Notes under the pieces: generated by a model | The model's input: only the letters and a program-made list of their open reading frames with translations | Told to the model about the DNA's origin: nothing | The model's database searches: none | Program-made: the position numbers and the translations under genes | Assembly: GCA_002784505.1 (NCBI GenBank) | Contig: PFLF01000038.1 | Span: forward strand, 2,204-7,635 | Length of the DNA stretch: 5,432 nt | Direction: 5' to 3' | Origin: Candidatus Roizmanbacteria bacterium CG_4_10_14_0_8_um_filter_39_9 | GTDB lineage: Bacteria > Patescibacteriota > Microgenomatia > UBA1406 > GWC2-37-13 | Shown here: piece by piece, positions 1-5,355 of the stretch | Numbering within the stretch: position 1 is the stretch's first letter | How the letters are laid out: each line of letters opens with the position of its first letter

Positions 1-41
1 TCTTAATATATGCTCCATTATCAGTTCTACCTTGGTAAATC

Positions 42-1502
42 ATGATAAAAGCATTTGTTATTGATCTTGGGAAAGTTGTCACTGGGTGGAAAGTTAAACC
101 CGGAATTATTGATCTTCTCATGCGTCTGCGCAATCGCTACACTATCGTTGGCTGTACCAATAATGGCAAGGAATGGGTTGATCATTACAAATCTGCATTT
201 CACCTTGATGCATATTTCGATTCGATTGTAAACTCCGCTGAGGTTCACTTTAGAAAACCCTATCCGGAAATATATCAAATTGCGATAGAGAAAACGGGGG
301 TCAACCCGGATGAGATTGTCTTCATTGATGATGGTGACACGCCAATTGCCGGAGCAAAAAAAGCTGGTATGTTCACCGTGAAGTATAAAAATCCGAAACA
401 GCTTGAAGGTGAGCTAAAAATAACGGGCGTCGATTCATCAATACTTGATATCTCAAGCCGTGTCCATTCGTTTTACTGGCAAACAGATCGGAAGATATCT
501 GAAATCCAGATCAAACATATTTTTCAGACGAGACACACCTTTTTTGACCGGGACAGTGCCGTTACTGCGCTTGAATTAGCACTTCACAAAAAAGTTAAAA
601 ATATTATTTCCCCCATAAAGTCTGGCAGCATAAATAGTGTGGTAAAAGCAACGATGGATGACGGAGTTAATGTTATTATGCGAATGCATCCAAATGCTCT
701 TAGAAATGGCTATTTTTGGGCTGAAAAAGCCATTGCCGATGCGGCACGAGAAGCCAATGTGCCAACATATGAGACGTTAGCAATTGACGATACAAAAAAA
801 CATGTTTCCTTTGATTTTATGATCACTTCTTGTCTAGCAGGTCGTAATATGAAGCATGCGGGACCCTTCCCCCCTGAAGTTGACAAAATATTAATTGAAG
901 ATACGGGAAGGTTACTCGCACTTACCCATTCGATAAAAACAAATGGATATGGATTTTTTGATAATGAGCTCGCTAAAAATGGCAAACTCAGAGGTATTCA
1001 TGGAACATGGAAAGACCACATCTATTCATCGCTTCAGGATAATCTGATGTACTTAGAAAAAATGAACACAATAAATCAGAATGAACGAACGACTATTGAA
1101 AAAGTTTTTAAGGACCATGATCTGTTAATCGTTTGTGACTCTCCCCGTCTAGTACATAACGATTTAGCAGATTGGAACGAGTTGACTGACGGAAAAATAA
1201 TTACCGGATTTATTGATTGGGATGAAAGCTTCTCGGGAGACCCAGTCTGTGACTTTTCAACTTATTCTGTCTTTTTTGATGATATTCGCTTAGAAAATCT
1301 TATTCGCGGGTATGAAACAATAACTAAATTGCCCACTGATTTTAAAGCTAAATTCCATCTCTATCGGCTACGATATATCATCTCAAAGCTTACCCTCCGA
1401 ACAAAGCGTTCTGTTTATGACGATACGCAATTTCTCAGAGATTTTTTGAAATATTCGAAAGAATTACTTGCTAAGGAGCTTGTGTGGTACAGTAATGGTT
1501 AA
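42..1502 (+). CDS. HAD phosphatase-APH kinase fusion protein
   Basis: A 486-residue protein with two domains. Residues 1-115 are a HAD hydrolase: motif I with nucleophile D8 (IDLGKVV, a Gly replacing the usual second Asp as in YihX-type FDLGNV proteins), motif II T39 in CTNN, motif III K72 in RKPYP, motif IV D96/D97 in FIDDGDTPIAGAKKAG. Only 31 residues separate motifs I and II, so the usual C1 cap is absent. Residues about 185-470 are an aminoglycoside/choline-kinase-like phosphotransferase: loop SGSINSVV (194-201), R214 at the nucleotide-contact Lys position (Arg also occurs in choline and macrolide kinases), E228 as probable partner, catalytic HNDLADWN (H372, D374, N379), metal-binding IDWD (391-394). 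The likely chemistry is phosphorylation of a small molecule, with a linked phosphatase; the substrate is unknown. The protein appears cytoplasmic, with no signal or membrane segment. ATG 42 gives a full HAD N-terminus, and no Shine-Dalgarno is visible. Probably co-transcribed with the transporter gene 23 nt downstream. Domain calls are secure; specificity is not. Confidence 0.9.
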   Translation: MIKAFVIDLGKVVTGWKVKPGIIDLLMRLRNRYTIVGCTNNGKEWVDHYKSAFHLDAYFDSIVNSAEVHFRKPYPEIYQIAIEKTGVNPDEIVFIDDGDTPIAGAKKAGMFTVKYKNPKQLEGELKITGVDSSILDISSRVHSFYWQTDRKISEIQIKHIFQTRHTFFDRDSAVTALELALHKKVKNIISPIKSGSINSVVKATMDDGVNVIMRMHPNALRNGYFWAEKAIADAAREANVPTYETLAIDDTKKHVSFDFMITSCLAGRNMKHAGPFPPEVDKILIEDTGRLLALTHSIKTNGYGFFDNELAKNGKLRGIHGTWKDHIYSSLQDNLMYLEKMNTINQNERTTIEKVFKDHDLLIVCDSPRLVHNDLADWNELTDGKIITGFIDWDESFSGDPVCDFSTYSVFFDDIRLENLIRGYETITKLPTDFKAKFHLYRLRYIISKLTLRTKRSVYDDTQFLRDFLKYSKELLAKELVWYSNG

Positions 1503-1525
1503 GACAATTAAGATAATAAAAAAAT

Positions 1526-2389
1526 ATGCATTGGTTACTATTAACCTTAATTTCGATTGTTTCAAGGTCAACATACAGCATTGCTACAAAAATTCTCAGT
1601 AATAAAATAAGGGTCTCTCCCATGACCCAGGCTGTTCTCATGACTACTTGTGCGGGCATACTTTCCATCCCCTTTGCTCTGTATATTGGGGACTCGGCAA
1701 TGACAAACTCCTTCAGCATTTGGCCTGTTGTATTTGTTATGGTCATTTCCCAGGCGTTTGGGAATATACTCTACTTCAAAGGAATGAATACACTTGATGC
1801 AGGCACGTCTCAGATTGCATTCTCTTCAATTCTTATCTGGAGCTTCATTCTGTCGATAATATTTTTGCAAAGTAAATTTTCAACGATACAACTATTTGGT
1901 ACTTTGCTCATGGGTATCGCCATTATGATTGTTTATCGGCATAAAAACAATATAAGAGTAAATGTTGGGATTATTTATGTTATTGGTGCCGCATTGCTTT
2001 TTGCCATATTCCAGATAACAAGTGCCATGATCTCAAAACAATTGAGTACGGGAGCTTACCTTCTTATAACGTATTTCGGATCATCGACTATTGTTGGGTT
2101 AGTTTATTACAAAACTATAATAAAAGATTTTTTGAAACTCATCAAACAAATCGGCCATACATTAACTACTTTGTTTTTTGCTTCAGGAACAAGCATTATG
2201 TGTTTTGTGTTCTCATATTTTGCTTATCAAAAAGCCCCAAACAGGGGAATCGTCGTTCTTCTTCTTACCTCGCAAGTAATTTTATCTGTGATATTTGGAG
2301 TTATATTTTTGAAAGAGAAAGATAATTTGAAACAAAAAATTGCCGCGGGCATTCTCGCATTTGTTGCCTCGCTACTCATAAAGGCATGA
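1526..2389 (+). CDS. EamA/DMT-family transporter
   Basis: A 287-residue integral membrane protein with two homologous five-helix halves (about 1-138 and 146-287), the normal size and layout of EamA-type drug/metabolite transporters. The first half ends with the family-typical stretch around YFKGMNTLDAGTSQIA (83-98), then two hydrophobic helices. The second half has the equivalent YFAYQKAPNRGIVVLL, then LKEKDNLKQK before the last helix. The protein should sit in the cytoplasmic membrane and move a small metabolite; direction and substrate cannot be read. ATG 1526 (MHWLLL) places the first helix immediately, as in relatives, and no Shine-Dalgarno is seen. It lies 23 nt after the kinase/phosphatase gene on the same strand, suggesting one operon. 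DMT permeases paired with APH-fold kinases are known from LicB/LicA choline uptake, so transport of the kinase substrate is a reasonable guess. The family call is firm, the function inferred. Confidence 0.88.
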   Translation: MHWLLLTLISIVSRSTYSIATKILSNKIRVSPMTQAVLMTTCAGILSIPFALYIGDSAMTNSFSIWPVVFVMVISQAFGNILYFKGMNTLDAGTSQIAFSSILIWSFILSIIFLQSKFSTIQLFGTLLMGIAIMIVYRHKNNIRVNVGIIYVIGAALLFAIFQITSAMISKQLSTGAYLLITYFGSSTIVGLVYYKTIIKDFLKLIKQIGHTLTTLFFASGTSIMCFVFSYFAYQKAPNRGIVVLLLTSQVILSVIFGVIFLKEKDNLKQKIAAGILAFVASLLIKA

Positions 2390-2406
2390 TTCATTGACCT
2401 ACACTC

Positions 2407-2437
2407 CTTAAAGCTTCTCCAGTTTATTGAAATTTTT
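2407..2437 (+). repeat. Imperfect direct repeat, copy A
   Basis: CTTAAA followed by CAGTTTATTGAAATTTTT (2420-2437). It matches copy B at 2537-2566, with 16 of 18 bases identical in the right-hand part and CTTAAA shared on the left. Each copy is followed by GCGTAG and then by one of the long palindromes, so the unit looks like a duplicated, diverged promoter or leader. Confidence 0.55.
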
Positions 2438-2459
2438 TTGAAAATAGCGTAGTTGTGTT

Positions 2460-2474
2460 ACACCTCGAAGGTGT
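2460..2474 (+). other. Short perfect hairpin next to palindrome 1
   Basis: ACACCT and AGGTGT form a 6-bp stem around a CGA loop. It lies 2 nt before palindrome 1, so a transcript through here would carry two hairpins in tandem. No T-tract follows directly, so it is not an obvious terminator. Role unknown. Confidence 0.5.
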
Positions 2475-2476
2475 CT

Positions 2477-2502
2477 GCTATGATTGTTTAAATAATCATA
2501 GC
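2477..2502. repeat. Palindrome 1 (TrpR-gene-associated, 26 nt)
   Basis: Arms GCTATGATT and AATCATAGC (9 bp, perfect) surround GTTTAAAT. If the G at 2486 is allowed to pair with the T at 2493 (G-U in RNA), all 26 nt are symmetric. It shares the GCT/AGC ends and TTTAAATAAT core with palindromes 2 and 3 but has a different variable triplet (ATG/CAT). Possible operator for the TrpR-like protein, or an RNA hairpin. Confidence 0.8.
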
Positions 2503-2536
2503 GCGGAAAATCTAAGTATCAGTTGTTTTTTTTGAT

Positions 2537-2566
2537 CTTAAACTCCAACAGTATATTGAAATGTTT
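2537..2566 (+). repeat. Imperfect direct repeat, copy B
   Basis: CTTAAA followed by CAGTATATTGAAATGTTT (2549-2566), the partner of copy A. GCGTAG follows at 2603-2608 and palindrome 2 at 2624. The spacings differ from copy A (offsets of 129-130, 156 and 147 nt for the shared pieces), so any duplication is old or has suffered small insertions and deletions. Confidence 0.55.
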
Positions 2567-2623
2567 ATAACTGCTAGAAATGGCTAAATTACTGTAATTG
2601 TGGCGTAGAAGCGATGGTTTTTT

Positions 2624-2649
2624 GCTCCAATTATTTAAATAATTGGAGC
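2624..2649. repeat. Palindrome 2, perfect 26 nt, abuts start codon
   Basis: A perfect 26-nt inverted repeat with arms beginning GCTCC and ending GGAGC around AATTATTTAAATAATT. Its last base is directly followed by the ATG at 2650. The GGAG at 2645-2648 is the only Shine-Dalgarno-like sequence there, but it is 1 nt from the ATG and would be buried in the stem of an RNA hairpin. The position fits an operator or a translation-blocking structure controlling the TrpR-like gene. Confidence 0.88.
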
Positions 2650-3087
2650 ATGGTCCAAATTTCAAAAAAATTGCTGCAGGATGATATGCTTGAGAAGTTA
2701 TTCGGGATTATGTTTGACATAATTGGGGCACGTCAGGGTAAGGTACAGTTTTTACGTACTTTTTCTTCTATTTTTTCATCGGTAGAAAAAATAATGATCG
2801 CGAAACGAGTTACCATCATGTACCTACTTACCAAAAATATCGATCATCGAACTATTGCAAAGGTGTTAAAGGTTTCTCCGTCAACTGTTGCCAAATTCTC
2901 CATTATCCTGCAAACGAATGATGAACTTATTGGACTACTCCGAGTACTGGCAAAAAGCAATGATATTGACCTATTTTTTGTAAAAGTGTTTAGCGCACTC
3001 CACTCCCCCGGACAATACGGGGTCAATTGGAAAAATGCATGGGGCTTAAAACGAAAAATCGAAAGACTTGAACGGGAAGGAATATGA
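2650..3087 (+). CDS. TrpR-superfamily (YerC/YecD-like) DNA-binding protein
   Basis: A 145-residue protein from ATG 2650. The segment FSSVEKIMIAKRVTIMYLL (42-60) followed by a helix-turn-helix, DHRTIAKVLKVSPSTVAKFS (65-84), matches the Trp-repressor fold, in which the equivalents are LTPDEREALGTRVRI and the QRELKNELGAGIATITR helices. R53 aligns with TrpR Arg54, but TrpR Arg84 is K82 here, so tryptophan is probably not the ligand. The tail (about 85-145) is predicted helical and ends in a basic, charged KRKIERLERE. An upstream in-frame ATG at 2614 was not chosen because it would translate palindrome 2, and related proteins begin with a short M-x-x-(V/I)-S-K sequence like MVQISK here. Palindromes flank the gene on both sides and a third lies upstream, suggesting autoregulation. 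It is expected to act as a DNA-binding dimer; its target genes are unknown. Confidence 0.82.
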   Translation: MVQISKKLLQDDMLEKLFGIMFDIIGARQGKVQFLRTFSSIFSSVEKIMIAKRVTIMYLLTKNIDHRTIAKVLKVSPSTVAKFSIILQTNDELIGLLRVLAKSNDIDLFFVKVFSALHSPGQYGVNWKNAWGLKRKIERLEREGI

Positions 3088-3092
3088 TCTCA

Positions 3093-3126
3093 AATTGCTA
3101 CAATTATTTAAATAATTGTAGCAATT
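3093..3126. repeat. Palindrome 3, perfect 34 nt, between convergent genes
   Basis: A perfect 34-nt inverted repeat with arms starting AATTGCTACAATTATTT. It begins 6 nt after the stop of the TrpR-like gene and ends 39 nt before the end of the convergent membrane-protein gene. The inner 26 nt (3097-3122) have the same GCT/AGC ends and core as palindromes 1 and 2, with triplet ACA/TGT. It could serve as a bidirectional terminator, but neither side has a T-tract and the stem is AT-rich, so a protein-binding site is at least as likely. Confidence 0.85.
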
Positions 3127-3165
3127 CAATAAAAATGAAAATGACTATACAGAAGTTGATGGAGT

Positions 3166-3867
3166 CTAAGCCTGTTGGAAGCTCTTTAGTTTCTTGAAAA
3201 TTGTATAGTTGAGAATCATCATGTATCCGCCCCACGCATACTCAAAAAGATTGGTAATATACGATGGAATCTTTAAAAATGCCAACGGCATATAAATTAC
3301 GAGGCTTAATACTCCCACAAGAAAATAGATATTAAATATTTTTTTCTTGTTGAATTTGGTCAAAATTTTGCTTTGTTTAAGCGATTCCATCGGCCCAAGT
3401 CCGTCAATAAGGCTTAAATAATATGCCTGCGAGTACATGAGTGAAAAAATAATTCCGGGGACTATCAGCAATAAATATCCACCAACAACAACAAGTCCTA
3501 CCAGGATGGTTGTCCCGACGATACGACCTGCTGAGCGCAGTATATAGGAAACCATGGTAGAAAAAGATGCTGATGTGTTATGTTCGCTATTTACAACTGA
3601 AATAATAAGAAGCGGCTGAACAAGGGCAACAGCGATTACTCCGACGATACTCACGATACTCACTATTAAACTTAATATAAAATAGGGTTGAGCAAATGGC
3701 AATGTGACAGTGTTGGGGATTTTTGTCGCATTTTCCCCATATGTTTGAAGTGCCTTAAATGCAAATGAGGCAATATATTCTACTCCGACTGCAATAAGTA
3801 CAAGTTTGATATTTCTCTGAAAACATTCGCATGCTTCTCTTATCGTTTCCCGATATTGTAGCTTCAT
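3166..3867 (-). CDS. Multipass membrane protein of unknown function
   Basis: A 233-residue membrane protein with about six hydrophobic segments: near 20-40, 62-92 (long, possibly two), 116-135, 137-154, 177-198 and 205-225. After the third comes LLIVPGIIFSLMYSQAYYL (133-151), then a loop with ESLKQSKILTKFNKKK (161-176). This PGI motif, aromatic helix and Ser/Lys-rich loop recalls the DUF975 and glycerophosphodiester-phosphodiesterase membrane-domain group, which have no settled function. No catalytic residues are visible. The N-terminus (MKLQYRETIREACECFQRN) looks like a short amphipathic cytoplasmic helix, and there is no cleavable signal. The start at 3867 gives this N-terminus, with no Shine-Dalgarno close by. 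It is divergent from hflX, with 52 nt between the start codons, and converges on the TrpR-like gene. That it is a real membrane protein is clear; the family link is tentative. Confidence 0.78.
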   Translation of the reverse strand: MKLQYRETIREACECFQRNIKLVLIAVGVEYIASFAFKALQTYGENATKIPNTVTLPFAQPYFILSLIVSIVSIVGVIAVALVQPLLIISVVNSEHNTSASFSTMVSYILRSAGRIVGTTILVGLVVVGGYLLLIVPGIIFSLMYSQAYYLSLIDGLGPMESLKQSKILTKFNKKKIFNIYFLVGVLSLVIYMPLAFLKIPSYITNLFEYAWGGYMMILNYTIFKKLKSFQQA

Positions 3868-3872
3868 ATTGT

Positions 3873-3884
3873 TATGATATCATA
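3873..3884. promoter_or_regulatory. Symmetric TATGAT element in divergent promoter region
   Basis: The palindrome TATGATATCATA presents a -10-like TATGAT on each strand. On the minus strand (3884-3879) it lies 11 nt before the membrane-protein start and could be its -10 box, giving a leader of only a few nt. No good -35 is seen at the right distance. Confidence 0.35.
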
Positions 3885-3905
3885 TCCTCAACATTGCTTG
3901 GGGTG

Positions 3906-3911
3906 TATAAT
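3906..3911 (+). promoter_or_regulatory. Candidate -10 box of hflX
   Basis: A perfect TATAAT ends 8 nt before the hflX ATG. Transcription would be expected to begin about 3918-3920, so the mRNA would be leaderless or nearly so, in keeping with the absence of a Shine-Dalgarno. The -35 region at 16-18 nt spacing is poor, which lowers confidence. Confidence 0.45.
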
Positions 3912-3919
3912 CAAAGCTC

Positions 3920-5029
3920 ATGAAACAATCACAAAGACAACGGTTTTTACTTATCAGTATCGTCCCTCCTGCATTTTCATTGGAACAGGCGGAGGAGGAT
4001 TTGAGCGAGTTAAAAAGTTTAGTCGAGACCTATCAAGGGGCCACGGTTGTAGATATTATTCAAAGACGAGCACACCCGGATAGGGCAACCTATATAGGTT
4101 CCGGGAAAGCACTTGAGGTGGCCGAAATCGTACAAAAGAAAAACATCGATGTAGTTGTGATAAACGGTATTGTCAAGGCGTCGCAACTGTATCACATATT
4201 AAAACTGTGTTGGGATCAGAATGCCCGTATCCAAATCTGGGACCGGGTCGATCTTATCCTTCATATTTTTGCAAACCATGCGGCAACCTCTGAAGCTAAG
4301 CTTCAAATTGAACTTGCCAGTATGCGCCACATGGGACCCCGCATCTACGGACTGGGAGAAAGTTTTTCCCAACAGGGGGGAGGAGTCGGAACAAAAGGCT
4401 TAGGTGAAACGAATGTGGAACTTATGAAGCGCCACTGGCGGGATGAGATGAGGCGCAAGCAGGAAAAGCTTCGCGAAATGGAAACTAACAGATTGAAACA
4501 GGTTGAAAGGAGACATGCTTTGGGGCTCCCCACTGTTTCAATTGTAGGATATACAAATGTAGGAAAGACTTCTCTTTTTAATTTACTGACCGGAAAAGAA
4601 AAGTTGGCGAAAAATGTTTTGTTTGCAACTCTCGACAGTGTTGTGGGGAAACTTTATTTTAAGGATATTGCAAAAGAGGTCCTCATATCAGATACAATCG
4701 GCTTTATTCAAAACCTTCCCCCCGGCTTAATTGATGCATTCAAATCAACACTTATGGAGTCGGTTCATGCCGATATACTTTTACATGTAATAGATATTGC
4801 GGACCCTAAGATGGAATATAAAATTGAAGTGGTTGAAAGCATCCTGAGAGACTTGAAACTTGTTAATCGACCTAAAATATATGTGTTCAATAAAATTGAT
4901 CGGGTTGACAAAGATATACTAAGAGAGGTGGCCGAACAATACAGTGCCTTTAGTCCTCAATTCATCTCCGTTCTGACGGGCGTTGGAATTAAAAGTCTCT
5001 ACTACTTTCTCCAAGAAAAATTTAACTAA
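3920..5029 (+). CDS. hflX: HflX ribosome-associated GTPase
   Basis: A 369-residue HflX. The N-terminal nucleotide-binding domain carries ATYIGSGKALEVAEIV (56-71). The glycine-rich linker (139-167) runs from GPRIYGLGE to GTKGLGETNVE, followed by a charged coiled helix (168-205). The G domain has G1 GYTNVGKTS (210-218), G2-region ATLDS (236-240, usually ATLDPT or similar), G3 DTIGF (258-262), G4 NKID (324-327) and a G5-like SVLTGVG (350-356). HflX proteins bind the 50S subunit and split stalled or hibernating ribosomes with GTP. This one lacks the C-terminal extension that makes the E. coli protein about 426 residues, as do many compact bacterial forms. ATG 3920 yields the usual RFLLISIV first strand. 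Upstream there is only a TATAAT box 8 nt away, implying a leaderless message. It is divergent from the membrane-protein gene, and the short M15 fragment starts 20 nt after its stop. Identification is very secure. Confidence 0.95.
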   Translation: MKQSQRQRFLLISIVPPAFSLEQAEEDLSELKSLVETYQGATVVDIIQRRAHPDRATYIGSGKALEVAEIVQKKNIDVVVINGIVKASQLYHILKLCWDQNARIQIWDRVDLILHIFANHAATSEAKLQIELASMRHMGPRIYGLGESFSQQGGGVGTKGLGETNVELMKRHWRDEMRRKQEKLREMETNRLKQVERRHALGLPTVSIVGYTNVGKTSLFNLLTGKEKLAKNVLFATLDSVVGKLYFKDIAKEVLISDTIGFIQNLPPGLIDAFKSTLMESVHADILLHVIDIADPKMEYKIEVVESILRDLKLVNRPKIYVFNKIDRVDKDILREVAEQYSAFSPQFISVLTGVGIKSLYYFLQEKFN

Positions 5030-5032
5030 AAT

Positions 5033-5070
5033 CCGCCACACTTGAAGTATGTGTAAAAAAAATGTGGGGG
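5033..5070 (+). other. Imperfect stem-loop spanning the next start codon
   Basis: CCGCCACA (5033-5040) pairs with TGTGGGGG (5063-5070) in 7 of 8 positions around a 22-nt loop. The loop contains the ATG of the following ORF and an A8 run. No T-tract follows, so it is a poor terminator for hflX. It may be fortuitous. Confidence 0.3.
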
Positions 5071-5339
5071 CATATGTCTTCCGTTGCAATGTAAATGCAA
5101 GTTCTTCAAAAGATATTTGTTCACCCTTATGCAAACTTTCACCTCATGCTTTTGGCATCGCGGTTGATATCAACTATGACGAAAACTGCAACGGGCGCAC
5201 CACCTTTGACACGCCAAAAGAAATATCAGATACGTTCGAATTGTATGGCTTCCGTTGGGGCGGCCACTATCCCCTTATCGATTCCTACATTGATCCCATG
5301 CATTTTGAATACATGATGCAGTTGTGTGAGGGGATCTGA
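5049..5339 (+). pseudogene. N-terminally truncated M15-family D-Ala-D-Ala carboxypeptidase
   Basis: A 96-residue ORF matching the C-terminal core of VanY/M15-type peptidases, which cut D-Ala-D-Ala or related peptidoglycan stems outside the membrane. The motif SPHAFGIAVDIN supplies zinc ligands H33 and D40, GFRWGG (67-72) is the typical mid-motif, and DPMHFE (82-87) gives catalytic D82 and third ligand H85. YVFRCN (9-14) corresponds to the usual Y-x-x-R strand with a substrate-contact Arg. Family members normally have a further 60 or more residues and often a signal peptide or anchor before this. Here a TGA (5043-5045) stands in frame just ahead of the ATG, hflX fills the DNA before it, and no Shine-Dalgarno or export signal is seen. 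It is therefore either a decayed remnant or an unusual minimal domain. Six cysteines (2, 13, 24, 28, 47, 93) are unusually many. All metal ligands are intact, so loss may be recent. Confidence 0.65.
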
Positions 5340-5355
5340 AACTTCCAAATAAAAA

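Larger units (their letters stand above)
2390..2649. promoter_or_regulatory. Regulatory intergenic region before TrpR-like gene
   Basis: This 260-nt gap holds no convincing gene. From left to right it contains an A/T-rich direct-repeat copy with TTGAAA (2427-2432) and GCGTAG (2447-2452), a short hairpin (2460-2474), a 26-nt palindrome (2477-2502), a T8 run (2526-2533), a second direct-repeat copy with TTGAAA (2556-2561) and GCGTAG (2603-2608), and a perfect 26-nt palindrome (2624-2649) touching the next start codon. TTGAAA could act as a -35 box, but neither copy has a good -10 at 16-18 nt, so promoters cannot be placed with confidence. No clear intrinsic terminator for the transporter gene is seen. 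Confidence 0.6.

Noticed and set aside
710..985. Minus-strand open frame inside the HAD-APH gene
   Set aside because: It is antisense to a strongly conserved kinase domain and has no recognisable motif or start signal.
1471..1746. Minus-strand open frame across the HAD-APH/transporter junction
   Set aside because: It overlaps both well-supported genes and shows no family features.
2614..2649. In-frame upstream ATG at 2614 as the start of the TrpR-like gene
   Set aside because: It adds 12 residues encoded by the palindrome, has no Shine-Dalgarno, and related proteins begin near MVQISK at 2650.
2390..2650. CRISPR array, tRNA or riboswitch in the intergenic region
   Set aside because: There are only two loose direct-repeat copies with no regular spacers, no cloverleaf or T-loop consensus, and no known riboswitch core that I can recognise.
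3093..3126. Palindrome 3 as a standard rho-independent terminator
   Set aside because: The stem is AT-rich and no T-run follows on either strand. Near-identical palindromes occur upstream of the gene, where a terminator makes little sense. A terminator role is possible but not the best single explanation.
2477..3126. Hairpin-telomere or replication-origin interpretation of the palindromes
   Set aside because: No telomere resolvase, replication initiator or DnaA-box cluster is present in the window.
3874..4083. Plus-strand open frame overlapping the start of hflX
   Set aside because: It is an out-of-frame shadow of the conserved HflX N-terminus.
4919..5134. Minus-strand open frame spanning the hflX end and M15 fragment
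   Set aside because: It is antisense to HflX and to the M15 reading frame, with no motif.
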